A DNA stretch of 64,000 nucleotides, taken from NCBI RefSeq assembly GCF_014646295.1, contig NZ_BMNE01000012.1:62001-126000 (forward strand). The letters run 5' to 3'. How positions within the stretch are numbered: the first letter of the stretch is position 1; every line of letters begins with the position of its first letter. The notes under the pieces are model-generated. The model saw only the letters and a list, made by a program, of their open reading frames with translations, ran no database searches and was not told the origin of the DNA. The stretch is from Nocardia rhizosphaerihabitans (lineage in GTDB: Bacteria; Actinomycetota; Actinomycetes; Mycobacteriales; Mycobacteriaceae). The translations under genes were made by a program, and so were the position numbers. Below are positions 1 through 9,500 of this stretch, piece by piece.

Positions 1-893
1 GCGATGATCATCGTCGCGGAGAAGACGACCGTTCGCCCGGCCGTCACCACTGATCGCCGGACGGCGGCCTTGGTGTCGTACCCCTCGGCCAGTTCCTCGC
101 GGAACCGGCTGACTATGAACAGGCCGTAGTCGATCGCGAGGCCGAGACCGATCATCGAGACGACGCCGGTGACGAACGAGTTGACCTCGGTGAAGTTGGT
201 CAGCGTCATGACGATGCCGGTGGCGCCGATGATCGTCAGACCACCGATGACCAGCGGCAGCGCGGCCGCGATGATGCCACCGAAGATGAAGAACAGCAGG
301 ATCGCCACCGCGGGCAGCGCCAGTACTTCCATCCGCTTGGTGTCGTGCGCGATGGTGTCGTTGAGCGTGACCGCGAGCGGCTGCAGGCCCGAGACCTCCA
401 CATCGACGCCGGGAATGTAGAAGACGTCCGCCACGGCCCGGTAGTTGGCCATGATGGTGGTGTCGTCGTCACCGACGATGGCGATGGAGGCGAACGCGTG
501 CTTCTTGTCCTTGGATCCGAACGCCGACGGCACCGCGGGGGCGTCGCCCACCTTCCAATAGGTGCCGTTGATCTTGCTGACCTGATCAGGATGGTCGGCG
601 ACGACCGCGGTCAGATTGTCGACGATCTTCCGGCTGAACTCCGGGTCATCGATCGTCGTGTCCGCGGGAGCGTTGTACATGACGATCACGTCGGCCATGT
701 GGTCGCGCCCGAACGAGCTGTCGGCGAGCTCCGCGCCCTGCACAGACTCCGAGCCGGGGTCGAACCAGCCGCTCTGGGTCAGGCGATCGCCGAGCCCCGT
801 GCCGTAGGCGCCCAGCGCCAGCAACGCAGCACCGACAACACCGATGACGGCGAAGCGGAACCGATAGACCAGATCGCCCCAGCGGGTGAACAC
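1..893 (-). CDS. mmpL3: MmpL3-type RND/MMPL transporter, N-terminal part (runs off the left edge)
   Basis: About 297 N-terminal residues are present; the gene continues beyond base 1. MMPL proteins are inner-membrane RND transporters, and MmpL3 flips trehalose monomycolate toward the periplasm. The first membrane helix is near residues 11-32, followed by a long periplasmic porter domain and then clustered helices. The segment GLGLAIDYGLFIVSRFREE places an Asp-Tyr pair at residues 255-256, matching the proton-relay Asp-Tyr of MmpL3. The GTG start at 893 directly abuts the TAA stop of the upstream NYN gene, so the two are probably co-transcribed and coupled. The neighbours (NYN, trmB, GTPase pair, pckG) match the mmpL3 locus of M. 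tuberculosis, which is the main reason for naming MmpL3 rather than another MmpL. Confidence 0.9.
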   Translation of the reverse strand, partial: MFTRWGDLVYRFRFAVIGVVGAALLALGAYGTGLGDRLTQSGWFDPGSESVQGAELADSSFGRDHMADVIVMYNAPADTTIDDPEFSRKIVDNLTAVVADHPDQVSKINGTYWKVGDAPAVPSAFGSKDKKHAFASIAIVGDDDTTIMANYRAVADVFYIPGVDVEVSGLQPLAVTLNDTIAHDTKRMEVLALPAVAILLFFIFGGIIAAALPLVIGGLTIIGATGIVMTLTNFTEVNSFVTGVVSMIGLGLAIDYGLFIVSRFREELAEGYDTKAAVRRSVVTAGRTVVFSATMII

Positions 894-1616
894 TTAAGCG
901 ACTCCTTGACCAGGGCGAGACGTGAGTAGTGCCGACAGCGGCCGGAAAGGCTGCAGCCAGGCACCCTCGTCGGGCAGCGATTCGAGGCTCACCCGCGGTA
1001 GCGGCTCCCGGAATACGCCCGGGATGTCCTCGAGGTCGACGAACTCGAGCGTATCGGAAGTCACCGCCCAACTCGCGTGCTCGCGGAATCCGAGGACCTG
1101 AGCTGGGACTCCCTTGGCGGCAATCGCTTCGAGCGGTTCGCGGAACGCCTGGCCGTCGGCCGAGGCGACCATGATGCCTGCCAGGCCGCCGTCGCGCTCG
1201 CGCATCGCGATGTGGGCGAGCATGTCGGCGTCGACGTCGGAGTCCTCGTCGATCTTCGGCTTGGCGAAGACCGCGAAACCTACGTTGCGTAACGCCTCGA
1301 CCCACGGCCGGACCACGTCGGCGGTGCCCGGCGCGATATTGGTGAAGACGGTGGCCTCGGGCTCGACGCGGCCCTTCGCGCCGACCGACAGTTCGGCCGT
1401 GCGCGCGAGCAGCCAGCGGCCGAGCGCGTCGAAGCGGGGGCGATAAGCGGCGGTGGGACGTCCACCGAGGATGGCGCCAAGTCCCATGTCGAGGTTCGGC
1501 GCGTCCCAGACGAGCAGGACGCGTCGGACATCGGGGCCGGAACTGCCCAGCGCCTCGCTGCCGGCTGCTCCCTGGGCGATATCCGGCATCTCGGTGGCGA
1601 TCTCACTCACGCTCAT
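894..1616 (-). CDS. NYN (PIN-like) domain protein, Rv0207c-like
   Basis: A 240-residue soluble protein. The segment VLLVWDAPNLDMGLGAILGG near the N-terminus is the first acidic motif of a NYN/PIN-like nuclease fold, and further acidic residues follow (DEDSDVDADMLAHI, then DGQAFREPL). NYN proteins are predicted metal-dependent RNases; the substrate here is unknown. I chose the ATG at 1616 because it overlaps the trmB stop by four bases (ATGA), the usual sign of translational coupling; an in-frame start at 1634 would add six residues. It lies between trmB and mmpL3, the same order as in M. tuberculosis. The role in the mycolate-export operon is not known. Confidence 0.85.
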   Translation of the reverse strand: MSVSEIATEMPDIAQGAAGSEALGSSGPDVRRVLLVWDAPNLDMGLGAILGGRPTAAYRPRFDALGRWLLARTAELSVGAKGRVEPEATVFTNIAPGTADVVRPWVEALRNVGFAVFAKPKIDEDSDVDADMLAHIAMRERDGGLAGIMVASADGQAFREPLEAIAAKGVPAQVLGFREHASWAVTSDTLEFVDLEDIPGVFREPLPRVSLESLPDEGAWLQPFRPLSALLTSRPGQGVA

Positions 1617-2470
1617 CTGTCGATCTTCCCCCATATGAACTCGTTGATGGCGCTACCGGCACGCAGGCCTTTGCCCTCGAACTTGGTGACGGGCCGTTCG
1701 AAACCGATCGGCGCGGTGACGCGGTTGGCGGCGCTGTCCCCGCCGGTGGTGTCGTTCAGGCCGGTGAGCAGCGGTTCCGCCGAGCCTACTTCCAGGATGT
1801 GCTCGGCGTAATCGGCGTGGTCGGTGGCGACGTGCAGCACGCCGCCCGGCTTCAGCCTGCTGGCGATCAACGCGAAGGTCGGCGCCTGGAGCAGCCTGCG
1901 CTTGTGGTGACGTGCCTTGGGCCATGGGTCGGGGAAGAACACCCGGACACCGGTCAGCGACTCCGGGGCAACCATGTTCTCGAGCACATCGACGGCGTCG
2001 CCGCGCAGCAGCCGGATGTTACCGATCTCCTCGCGCTCGATCTGGCAGACGAGCTGGGCCAGCCCCGGCTGGTACACCTCGATGCCGATCAGATTGAGGT
2101 GTGGTTCGGCCTGGGCCATGGCGGCCGTCGCGGTGCCGGTGCCGCAGCCGATCTCGATGACCAGCGGGGCGCTGCGCCCGAACCAGGCGTCGGCGTCGAT
2201 CGGCTCGTTGGCGACGTCGCGGCCGATCACCGGCCAGGTGCGTTCCCAGGCGACCTGCTGATTCGGCGTCAGCGCGCCGCGCCGCGAGCGGAAGCTCGTG
2301 ACGCGCGGGTACAGGCGCGAGCCGGTGGTCGAGCGACGGCCCGCCTCGTGCGGGATCTCGGAGAGGGCAGGGCGGGTCGGCGGGAGCGGATCCGCGTGGG
2401 CCGAGGCGGTGGACGGCTGCCCCGGAACCGACTCGACAGGGTGGTTGGCGGCGTCGTTCACGACGTCCAT
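1613..2470 (-). CDS. trmB: tRNA (guanine-N7-)-methyltransferase TrmB
   Basis: A 285-residue SAM-dependent enzyme that makes m7G46 in the variable loop of tRNAs. The SAM-binding motif EIGCGTGTATAAMA is followed by the family-diagnostic FFPDPWPKARHHKRR, and the C-terminus has the TKFEGKG segment typical of TrmB. The first 75 or so residues are a Pro/Ser/Arg-rich extension common in actinobacterial TrmB. It is the first gene of a minus-strand operon trmB-NYN-mmpL3 and is divergent from the GTPase-like pair at 2638. Confidence 0.93.
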   Translation of the reverse strand: MDVVNDAANHPVESVPGQPSTASAHADPLPPTRPALSEIPHEAGRRSTTGSRLYPRVTSFRSRRGALTPNQQVAWERTWPVIGRDVANEPIDADAWFGRSAPLVIEIGCGTGTATAAMAQAEPHLNLIGIEVYQPGLAQLVCQIEREEIGNIRLLRGDAVDVLENMVAPESLTGVRVFFPDPWPKARHHKRRLLQAPTFALIASRLKPGGVLHVATDHADYAEHILEVGSAEPLLTGLNDTTGGDSAANRVTAPIGFERPVTKFEGKGLRAGSAINEFIWGKIDR

Positions 2471-2637
2471 TGTCCAGCATGCGCCGAGCTACGTCGCAGC
2501 CGAGTGCGGCGGGCCGGGCGACGCGCGGTCGGATCGTGGCATGTAGCGGCGGTGTTGCCCCTGGCCGGCAGTTGGTTCGCGACGGCCGCCGCCCCGCGGA
2601 TCTGACAGAATGCCCTCGGAAAAAGGGGGTGGGCAGA

Positions 2638-3747
2638 ATGTCGACAGCCACCGAGTCCATACAGACACGGGCATCCGACCAGCTCGACCGGCTGATCTCC
2701 GCGCTCGCCGCGGGTCGGGGTGGTGATCCGGCGATCGCCGACCGGCTCGCCGCCGCTGTCGCGCGTCGTCGGCGTCCGCTGCACATCCAGGTGGCGGGGC
2801 GGGCGCTGAGCGGGCGCAGCACGGTGCTGCGCGCGCTGGCGTTGCTGTCGGCGGAGGAGACCTCGCCGGTCGATCAGCCGGGAATGCCCGATCCGGTTCT
2901 CGACGGTGATCTCGTCATCTATGTCCTCGCCGGTGCGCCGCAGGCCGCCGATCAGCGGTTGCTCGCCACGCTGCCCCCCGGCCGCGGTGTGGTCGTGCTC
3001 AACAAGGCCGACGCGGTGGGCGCGCGCTGGGGCGAGGCGGTGGCCGCCGCCGACCGGTACGCGCGCGAGCTCGGCCTGCCGATCGTGCCGGTCGTCGCGT
3101 CGCTGGCCGCCCACACCAGGGCGGGCACGGTCGACGCGGCCGACCTCACCGACCTGCGCAGACTCGCGGTCGGCCCCGATGTGCCGTCGGTGCTGTCGGC
3201 CGATCTGTTCGTCGGTACCGGCTCCGACCAGGACGCGCGCAGACGGCTGATCGCCCGCTGGGACCTGTACGGCGTCGACTGCGCCCTCACCGCCCTGCGC
3301 GCCGACCCCGACCTCAGCGCCGCCGCGCTGATCCAGATCCTGCACTCGGCGGGCGGCATCGACCCGCTGCACCGGCTGGTGCACCGCCGCTACGAGCAGG
3401 TCGAAGCGATCCGCGGCGGCGAACTGCTCGACGAGCTGACCAGGCTCGCCGCGCGCGCCGTCCCCGGTGACGGTGGCCACGCCCGCGAACTCATCGAGAA
3501 CTACCTGATCGGCGACGACGCGCTGTGGGCCGGACTGTGCGCGGGCCTGGCCTGTCCGCAGGTCGCGCACCTCGCCGCCGGTTACCCGTCACCGGCACCG
3601 GCCGATGCCGACGAAGCCCTCGCCCGCGCGACCCGCTGGCGCGCCGTGGTCTCCAGCGACATGCCGCCCGCCGCCCGCCGCGCGGCCCTGCGCGTGCACA
3701 ACGGCTATATCCGCGCCTGGGAACGGATGAGCAGTGCCGGACTCTGA
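2638..3747 (+). CDS. Dynamin/Era-like GTPase with altered P-loop, Rv0209-like
   Basis: 369 residues from the ATG at 2638, which has a purine-rich ribosome site (AAAAGGGGG) just upstream. The P-loop reads VAGRALSGRST, with arginine where the Walker A lysine is expected. The guanine-specificity motif NKAD (in VVVLNKADAVG) is intact after a hydrophobic strand, so a GTPase fold is likely though catalysis may be altered. The C-terminal half is helical and charged. It overlaps the next gene by 14 bases. The position between trmB and pckG matches Rv0209/Rv0210, a pair of uncharacterised proteins. I infer a dynamin-like pair with the neighbour; the cellular role is not established. Confidence 0.75.
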   Translation: MSTATESIQTRASDQLDRLISALAAGRGGDPAIADRLAAAVARRRRPLHIQVAGRALSGRSTVLRALALLSAEETSPVDQPGMPDPVLDGDLVIYVLAGAPQAADQRLLATLPPGRGVVVLNKADAVGARWGEAVAAADRYARELGLPIVPVVASLAAHTRAGTVDAADLTDLRRLAVGPDVPSVLSADLFVGTGSDQDARRRLIARWDLYGVDCALTALRADPDLSAAALIQILHSAGGIDPLHRLVHRRYEQVEAIRGGELLDELTRLAARAVPGDGGHARELIENYLIGDDALWAGLCAGLACPQVAHLAAGYPSPAPADADEALARATRWRAVVSSDMPPAARRAALRVHNGYIRAWERMSSAGL

Positions 3748-5260
3748 CAGTCCCGGCGTTCTGCCCGCGGATGCGTCGTCGACCGGCGCGGTCCACTCCG
3801 AGATCGGAGGTCCGGCGCTTCCCGCGGAGGCCGTGGCTGTGGTGGAACGGTGGAATCCGCAGGGTGTGGCCTTGCTGCGGGCGATGGAACAGCCGGGCAC
3901 CGGCGCGCGCGTCGTCCTCTACGCGGTCGACGACGCCAACACCACCCTGCTGCGCACCGAGCTGGCCCGCTTCGAACCGCGCATCGACCTGGCCGACCCG
4001 GCCGCGCCCATGTCGGCCGACGACCGGCCCGCCGCCCTGATCCTCTTCGACGCGGGCAGCGTGCTCGGCGCCGACATGCTCGCCCTGATCGAGCGCCTGC
4101 GCGCCGCCGACCAGCGGATCGTGCTGGCCATGAACGGCTTCCACGCCTATCAGGACTGGCAGGCGATCCGCGAACGCAGCCGCGCCCTGCTCGCCGCGCG
4201 CGGCATCGTCGACCTCGACGTTCTCCCGGTGTCGGCGCGCCTTGCCGCCGCGGCCCGCGCCGCCGACGACTCCGCCCTGCTCGACCGCTCCGGCCTGGCC
4301 GCCCTGCACGCCGCGCTGGCCGCGGCGACCGCGCAGGGTCCCGCCGACGGCGCCCAGCGCAGGTCGGCCGTGTTGACCAGGGTGCTCGCCGACACCAAGG
4401 CGCGCATCACCGAACAGATCACCGCGCTGCGCTCTGGCACCGACTCCGCCCGGATCAGGGAGGAACGGGTCGCCCTGCTCGCCGAGCGCGACGGCGGCCG
4501 CCAGACCGGCCTGTCGGCGGTGCGCAGCCAGGTCCAGCTGGCGCGCGTCGACCTGTCCACCGAGGTCGGCGCGCTGGTACGCGCCCTGCACACCCGTTCC
4601 CGCGCCGAACTCGACCGGTGCGACCGCGACGAACTGCGCGCCTACCCGCAGCGCCTCCAGCAGGCGGCGGCTGACTTGTCGACCGCGGTAGACACCGTCA
4701 TCGACGACCGGGTGATCGAGACCGCCCGCCGGGTCGGCACCGCCGCACCCGCCGCACGCAGGCGCGATCCGGCCCCGCGACTCGGCCCGGATCCCGCCCC
4801 GAGACACCGCGGTGTCGAAGATCACCTCATGATCGCGCTCGGCGCGTCGGCTGGTGTCGGCCTCGGTCGACTGGTCGTCGCACCGCTGTCGCTGGTGCCG
4901 ACTCTGGACGTCGCGAGCGTCCCGGTGACGCTGCTGCTCGGCGCGGGCGCGGCCTACTGGGTGGTGCGTGCGCGGGCCCAGCTGGCCGAGCGCAATCACC
5001 TGTCGCAGTGGGTTGCCGAGGCGCTGGTGAATATAAAAGCCCTGCTCGAGCAGCGTGTCGCCGCGGTTCTGGTCGATGTGGAGGCAGAATTGGCCGAGCA
5101 TGTGATCCGCGAATCGACGGCACGGGCGGTGGCTGTCGACCGTCGCGTCGCGGAGCTGGACGTTCTCGCTCGGCGGCTCGTCGCGGAGCGCCCGGCACAG
5201 TTGGCGGCGTGCGAGCGCGACGTCGCCGTGCTCGACCGCTGTGCGGCCACGATTGGCTGA
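3734..5260 (+). CDS. Membrane-anchored partner of the GTPase, degenerate G domain, Rv0210-like
   Basis: 508 residues from a GTG that overlaps the upstream gene, implying coupled translation. The N-terminal half has the alternating strand/helix pattern of a GTPase domain, but no P-loop is visible and the G4 position reads VLAMNGFHAYQDW instead of NKxD, so nucleotide binding is probably lost. A long charged helical stretch (about residues 200-340) is followed by two adjacent hydrophobic segments near residues 365-410, then a C-terminal coiled region. This resembles dynamin-like pairs in which one partner is membrane-anchored. The function is unknown. Confidence 0.7.
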   Translation: MPDSDSPGVLPADASSTGAVHSEIGGPALPAEAVAVVERWNPQGVALLRAMEQPGTGARVVLYAVDDANTTLLRTELARFEPRIDLADPAAPMSADDRPAALILFDAGSVLGADMLALIERLRAADQRIVLAMNGFHAYQDWQAIRERSRALLAARGIVDLDVLPVSARLAAAARAADDSALLDRSGLAALHAALAAATAQGPADGAQRRSAVLTRVLADTKARITEQITALRSGTDSARIREERVALLAERDGGRQTGLSAVRSQVQLARVDLSTEVGALVRALHTRSRAELDRCDRDELRAYPQRLQQAAADLSTAVDTVIDDRVIETARRVGTAAPAARRRDPAPRLGPDPAPRHRGVEDHLMIALGASAGVGLGRLVVAPLSLVPTLDVASVPVTLLLGAGAAYWVVRARAQLAERNHLSQWVAEALVNIKALLEQRVAAVLVDVEAELAEHVIRESTARAVAVDRRVAELDVLARRLVAERPAQLAACERDVAVLDRCAATIG

Positions 5261-5512
5261 TCGACCTGTGGGTAGTTATCAGGGGACCCGATTCCTAACC
5301 CGATTCCGTCTCGATCGTCATATCGCGTTAACCTTTAACCAGGAACCTGGGCGTCCGCTCCGTGCCAGTCGATGCGCGGCCTCCGTCCGTGGACGGCGCT
5401 GTACGCCGTCCATTTGGGGTTGTGCGGTGGTTGGTTCGCTGCGGACGCCTTCCCGCCCGGTGGCGATCGATGGACTTCGCATCGAAAAACCGCCCATCTC
5501 AGGAGAGTTTTC

Positions 5513-7342
5513 ATGACCTCAGCGACCATTCCTGGTCTTCGTGGATCCGACGGCACGGCGCCGACCGAGCATAGTGAACTGCTCGCCTGGGTACAGGAAG
5601 TCGCAGAGCTCACTCAGCCGGATCGCGTGGTCTGGGCCGACGGCTCCGATGCGGAATGGGATCGCCTGACCACGCAGCTGGTCGAGGCGGGCACCTTCAA
5701 GAAGCTCGACGAGAAGAAGAAACCGAACTCGTTCCTGGCGTTGTCGGACCCGTCCGACGTCGCCCGCGTCGAGTCGCGCACCTACATCTGCTCCAAGACC
5801 GAGGCCGATGCCGGTCCGACCAACAACTGGGTCGACCCCGCCGAGATGCGCGCCACCATGACCGAGCTGTACCGCGGCTCGATGAAGGGCCGCACCATGT
5901 ACGTGGTGCCGTTCTGCATGGGCCCGCTCGGTGCCGAGGACCCCAAGCTGGGCGTGGAGATCACCGACTCCGAGTACGTCGTCGTCTCGATGCGCGTGAT
6001 GACCCGCATGGGTCAGGCCGCGCTCGACAAGCTGGGCGCCGACCGCCCGTTCGTGAAGGCGCTGCACTCCGTCGGCGCGCCGCTGGCCGACGGCCAGGCC
6101 GACGTGCCGTGGCCGTGCAGCGACACCAAGTACATCACCCACTTCCCCGAGGACCGCGAGATCTGGTCCTTCGGCTCCGGCTACGGCGGCAACGCCCTGC
6201 TCGGCAAGAAGTGCTACTCGCTGCGCATCGCCTCGGCGATGGCCCACGACGAGGGCTGGCTGGCCGAGCACATGCTGATCCTCAAGCTGATCTCGCCCGA
6301 GAACAAGAACTACTACGTCGCCGCCGCGTTCCCGAGCGCCTGCGGCAAGACCAACCTCGCGATGATCCAGCCGACCATCCCGGGCTGGCGCGCGGAGACC
6401 CTGGGCGACGACATCGCCTGGATGCGTTTCGGCGAGGACGGCCGCCTCTACGCGGTGAACCCGGAGTTCGGCTTCTTCGGCGTCGCGCCGGGCACCAACC
6501 GCAGCTCCAACCCCAACGCGATGGCCACCATCGAGGCGGGCAACACCGTCTACACCAACGTGGCGCAGACCGACGACAACGATGTGTGGTGGGAGGGCCT
6601 GGAGGGCGACCCGCAGCACCTGATCGACTGGAAGGGCAACGACTGGACGCCCGAGTCGGAGGGCCACGCCGCCCACCCGAACTCGCGCTACTGCACCCCG
6701 ATGTCGCAGTGCCCGATCCTGGCCCCCGAGTGGGACGACCCGCAGGGTGTGCCGATCTCGGCGATTCTGTTCGGCGGTCGCCGCAAGACCACCGTCCCGC
6801 TGGTGACCGAGTCCTTCGGCTGGGAGCACGGCGTGTTCATGGGCGCCACCATGGGCTCCGAGCAGACCGCTGCCGCCGAGGGCAAGGTCGGCACCGTGCG
6901 GCGCGACCCGATGGCGATGCTGCCGTTCCTCGGCTACCACGTGGGCGACTACCTCAACCACTGGATCAACCTCGGCAAGAACGCCGACGCGGACAAGCTG
7001 CCGAAGATCTTCTACGTCAACTGGTTCCGTCGTGGCGAGGACGGCCGCTTCCTGTGGCCCGGATTCGGTGAGAACTCCCGCGTGCTGGAGTGGATCGTCG
7101 GCCGCATCGAGGGCCGCTCGGGCGCCGAGGCGACCCCGGTCGGCAACGTCCCCTCGGCCGCCGACCTCGATCTGGACGGCCTCGACGTGGTCGTGGCCGA
7201 CGTCGACGAGGCGCTCGCGGTGAACGTCGACGAGTGGCGCAACGAGATCCCGTCGATCGAGGAGTGGTTCGAGTTCGTCGGCGACAGGCTCCCCTCGGGC
7301 GTGCGCGACGAGTTCGAGGCACTCAAGGAGCGCCTGGGCTGA
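5513..7342 (+). CDS. pckG: Phosphoenolpyruvate carboxykinase (GTP)
   Basis: 609 residues, the usual length for the GTP-type enzyme. It interconverts oxaloacetate plus GTP with phosphoenolpyruvate, CO2 and GDP, the first committed step of gluconeogenesis and important for growth on lipids. The kinase loop AFPSACGKTNLAM with the reactive cysteine is present. GRRKTTVPLVTESFGWEHGV and the C-terminal EWIVGRIEG segments are also typical. I chose the ATG at 5513 because AGGAGAG lies a few bases upstream; longer in-frame starts lack this. A strong hairpin terminator follows the stop. Confidence 0.97.
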   Translation: MTSATIPGLRGSDGTAPTEHSELLAWVQEVAELTQPDRVVWADGSDAEWDRLTTQLVEAGTFKKLDEKKKPNSFLALSDPSDVARVESRTYICSKTEADAGPTNNWVDPAEMRATMTELYRGSMKGRTMYVVPFCMGPLGAEDPKLGVEITDSEYVVVSMRVMTRMGQAALDKLGADRPFVKALHSVGAPLADGQADVPWPCSDTKYITHFPEDREIWSFGSGYGGNALLGKKCYSLRIASAMAHDEGWLAEHMLILKLISPENKNYYVAAAFPSACGKTNLAMIQPTIPGWRAETLGDDIAWMRFGEDGRLYAVNPEFGFFGVAPGTNRSSNPNAMATIEAGNTVYTNVAQTDDNDVWWEGLEGDPQHLIDWKGNDWTPESEGHAAHPNSRYCTPMSQCPILAPEWDDPQGVPISAILFGGRRKTTVPLVTESFGWEHGVFMGATMGSEQTAAAEGKVGTVRRDPMAMLPFLGYHVGDYLNHWINLGKNADADKLPKIFYVNWFRRGEDGRFLWPGFGENSRVLEWIVGRIEGRSGAEATPVGNVPSAADLDLDGLDVVVADVDEALAVNVDEWRNEIPSIEEWFEFVGDRLPSGVRDEFEALKERLG

Positions 7343-7359
7343 TCGCCCCCTGAAACAAC

Positions 7360-7395
7360 GAAACCGCCCGTACCGCATTCGGTACGGGCGGTTTC
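7360..7395. terminator. Bidirectional terminator between pckG and the HD gene
   Basis: A perfect 16-bp stem (GAAACCGCCCGTACCG and its complement) with a four-base loop lies between two convergent genes, so it can serve both strands. Confidence 0.88.
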
Positions 7396-7397
7396 GT

Positions 7398-8153
7398 CTA
7401 TTCGGCGAACGGCGCCAGTTTGATCAGCTGTAGGAAGCCGGTGCTCTTGAGCCAGTGGATGCGGCCGTCGGGTACCGCGGCGGCCTCGGCGTCGAAGCAG
7501 TCGATGAGGTGCTGCTTGAGGTGGTGGCGAGGGTGCTGGGCGAGCAGGTCGCCGACGAAGGCGGCGTCGAGGTCGGACAGGCGCCTGCCGAGAACGTCGA
7601 CCGACGCGCCCGCCGAGACGAAACCACCCGGGTCGCTGAGGTTTGCGGCCGCGTCGGGATTGATATGCGCCGCGATCGCGGCGCCGATCGACTCGGCGCG
7701 CTCGGCCGGTGCGCCGTGGCGCAGCGCGAACGCGTTCGCCGACTCGCCGCCTGCCACGGCGAAACACCTACCCGGCGTCGGTGTTTCGAGTTTCAGGTCG
7801 TGCAGCAGGCTGGCCACGTAGGCGATCTCGTCGTCGTAGTCGACCTTGTCGAGCTCGGCGAGCGCGCGGGCGAAGAAGTAGGTGCGGAAGGAGTGCGCCA
7901 GCACGGTATTCGAAAGCTGCTCGCGCGCTTCCACTTCCGCGGCGCGAGCGAGTGCGGTATCCGGCAGGCGCAGCTCGGCGAGGTCGAGCCGCCCGGCGCC
8001 GCGGCGGCCGAGCCCATGGCGGATCCGGCCGAGCACCAGCGAGGGTGCGGTGCGCAGCAACCCGAAGGTCAGGGCGCGGCGCTGGGCGGCGGTGAGATTT
8101 CCGCCGGTGCGGGTGGCCCATTCCCAGTCGAGGGCGGGTGTCACGGTGAGCAT
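7398..8153 (-). CDS. HD-domain metal-dependent phosphohydrolase-like protein
   Basis: 251 residues starting at the ATG at 8153. The metal-ligand pattern is H (in LAHSFRTYFFARAL), then HD (in ASLLHDLKLE), then a later H (in AAHINPDAA), consistent with an HD superfamily hydrolase. The spacing resembles the cyanamide-hydratase-like branch of the family, but I cannot assign a substrate. It is divergent from a GlxA-type regulator, with about 115 bp between the starts. Such pairs often have the regulator controlling the enzyme; that is inference here. Confidence 0.8.
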   Translation of the reverse strand: MLTVTPALDWEWATRTGGNLTAAQRRALTFGLLRTAPSLVLGRIRHGLGRRGAGRLDLAELRLPDTALARAAEVEAREQLSNTVLAHSFRTYFFARALAELDKVDYDDEIAYVASLLHDLKLETPTPGRCFAVAGGESANAFALRHGAPAERAESIGAAIAAHINPDAAANLSDPGGFVSAGASVDVLGRRLSDLDAAFVGDLLAQHPRHHLKQHLIDCFDAEAAAVPDGRIHWLKSTGFLQLIKLAPFAE

Positions 8154-8267
8154 GGTCGATCTCCTCCGACGCGGTGTTTCGGCTGCCCGTCGAGTGTCGT
8201 TGAGCGGGCAGTCACGGTGAAGTGGCGGAAATGCCAGCAATGCGTGGATACGTGCCAAACTGAAGAC

Positions 8268-9218
8268 ATGATAGAGGTTGTCGCGCTGGCGCTGGACGGC
8301 GTGATGACCTTCGACCTGGCCTGTGCCGTCCAGGCGTTCCGGCACGGACCCGGTGTCACCGGCGAGCCGGCGGGTTTCCAGATGCGGACCTGCGGCGTCC
8401 GGCCGGGTCCGGTGTGGACGCCGAACGGCTTCGACCTGCATGTCGAACACGGTCTGGAGCTGCTGGCCGAGGCCGATCTGATCGTCGTCCCCGGTATCGG
8501 CCTGCCGACACTGCCCACCCCGGAACCCGTCCTCGACGCCCTGCGCGCGGCGGCGGACCGCGAGGCGACGATCGCGAGCATCTGCGTCGGCGCGTTCGTC
8601 CTGGCCCAGGCAGGCCTGCTGGACGACCGCCCCGCGACCACCCACTGGGGCTACTGCGACCAGTTCGCCCAGCTCTATCCCGCGGTGAAACTCGACCCGT
8701 CGGCCCTCTACATCGACGACGGCGCCATCCTCACCTCCGCGGGCCTGTCCGCGGGCCTCGACCTGTGCCTGCACATCGCGCGCCGCGAGCTCGGCGCGGC
8801 GGCGGCGGCCGACCTCGCGCGCTGGAATGTCGTGCCACCGCACCGCGAGGGCGGCCAGGCTCAGTACATCCCGCAGCCGATGGGCGGCACCGATCCACAC
8901 GGCGGCCTGGCCGCGACGCTGACCTGGGCGGTTGCGAATCCCGAAGGCGCCCAGGATGTTTCCGCGCTCGCCGCGCACGCGTTGATGAGCGAGCGGACGT
9001 TCATCCGCCGGTTCAAGGCCGAAGTCGGCACGACCCCGCGCGCCTGGCTGGACGCCCAACGGCTCGGCCGGGCGCGCGAGATGCTGGAGCGCACCGAACT
9101 ACCGGTGGACACGGTCGCGCAGCGGTCGGGGTTCGGCAGCGTGACGGCGTTGCGCGATCACCTGCGCGCCGCGACCGGGCTCTCGCCGTCGGCGTATCGG
9201 CGCTCGCTGCGGCACTGA
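8268..9218 (+). CDS. GlxA-family regulator (DJ-1/PfpI domain plus AraC helix-turn-helix)
   Basis: 316 residues. Residues 1-175 form a DJ-1/PfpI-like domain with the nucleophile-elbow-like ASICVGAFVLAQAGLLDDR and TTHW. Residues 205-310 are an AraC-type double helix-turn-helix (MSERTFIRRFKAEVGTTP and later VAQRSGFGSV). Such proteins are transcription regulators whose DJ-1 domain probably senses a small metabolite. The ATG at 8268 is the first good start after the divergent promoter region and gives the standard family length. The likely target is the divergent HD gene. Confidence 0.9.
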   Translation: MIEVVALALDGVMTFDLACAVQAFRHGPGVTGEPAGFQMRTCGVRPGPVWTPNGFDLHVEHGLELLAEADLIVVPGIGLPTLPTPEPVLDALRAAADREATIASICVGAFVLAQAGLLDDRPATTHWGYCDQFAQLYPAVKLDPSALYIDDGAILTSAGLSAGLDLCLHIARRELGAAAAADLARWNVVPPHREGGQAQYIPQPMGGTDPHGGLAATLTWAVANPEGAQDVSALAAHALMSERTFIRRFKAEVGTTPRAWLDAQRLGRAREMLERTELPVDTVAQRSGFGSVTALRDHLRAATGLSPSAYRRSLRH

Positions 9219-9227
9219 ACCTTGATT

Positions 9228-9240
9228 CGGCGCAGCGCCG
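9228..9240. terminator. Weak hairpin after the GlxA-type gene
   Basis: A 6-bp GC-only stem with a one-base centre (CGGCGC A GCGCCG) lies 10 bases after the stop. There is no clear T-run, so termination here is tentative. Confidence 0.4.
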
Positions 9241-9500
9241 ATTTCGGAGCCGTTTTCAGGGCGGTGGGCGGTGTGGAGCCGGGCAAGCGAACCCGGGGTT
9301 TCCCGATCACTTCCGTCGCGGACGATTTCCCCGGCTCGATTCGGGGTATATCTGTCGATGTCAGAGGGTCGCTGACTGCGGACGGGCGATGTCACCTATA
9401 TTCCAGGGCAGCACGTCGCACCATCCGAGCTAACTCCCTTTCGAGACTCGTGCGCCGCGGACGCGGCCCCGACGAATCGACGCTGAGAGGTGGTTGACGC

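Noticed and set aside
5519..7378. Long open frame on the minus strand opposite pckG
   Set aside because: It is the usual antisense shadow of a high-GC gene; pckG has all family motifs and the opposite frame shows His/Val/Arg-rich non-protein composition.
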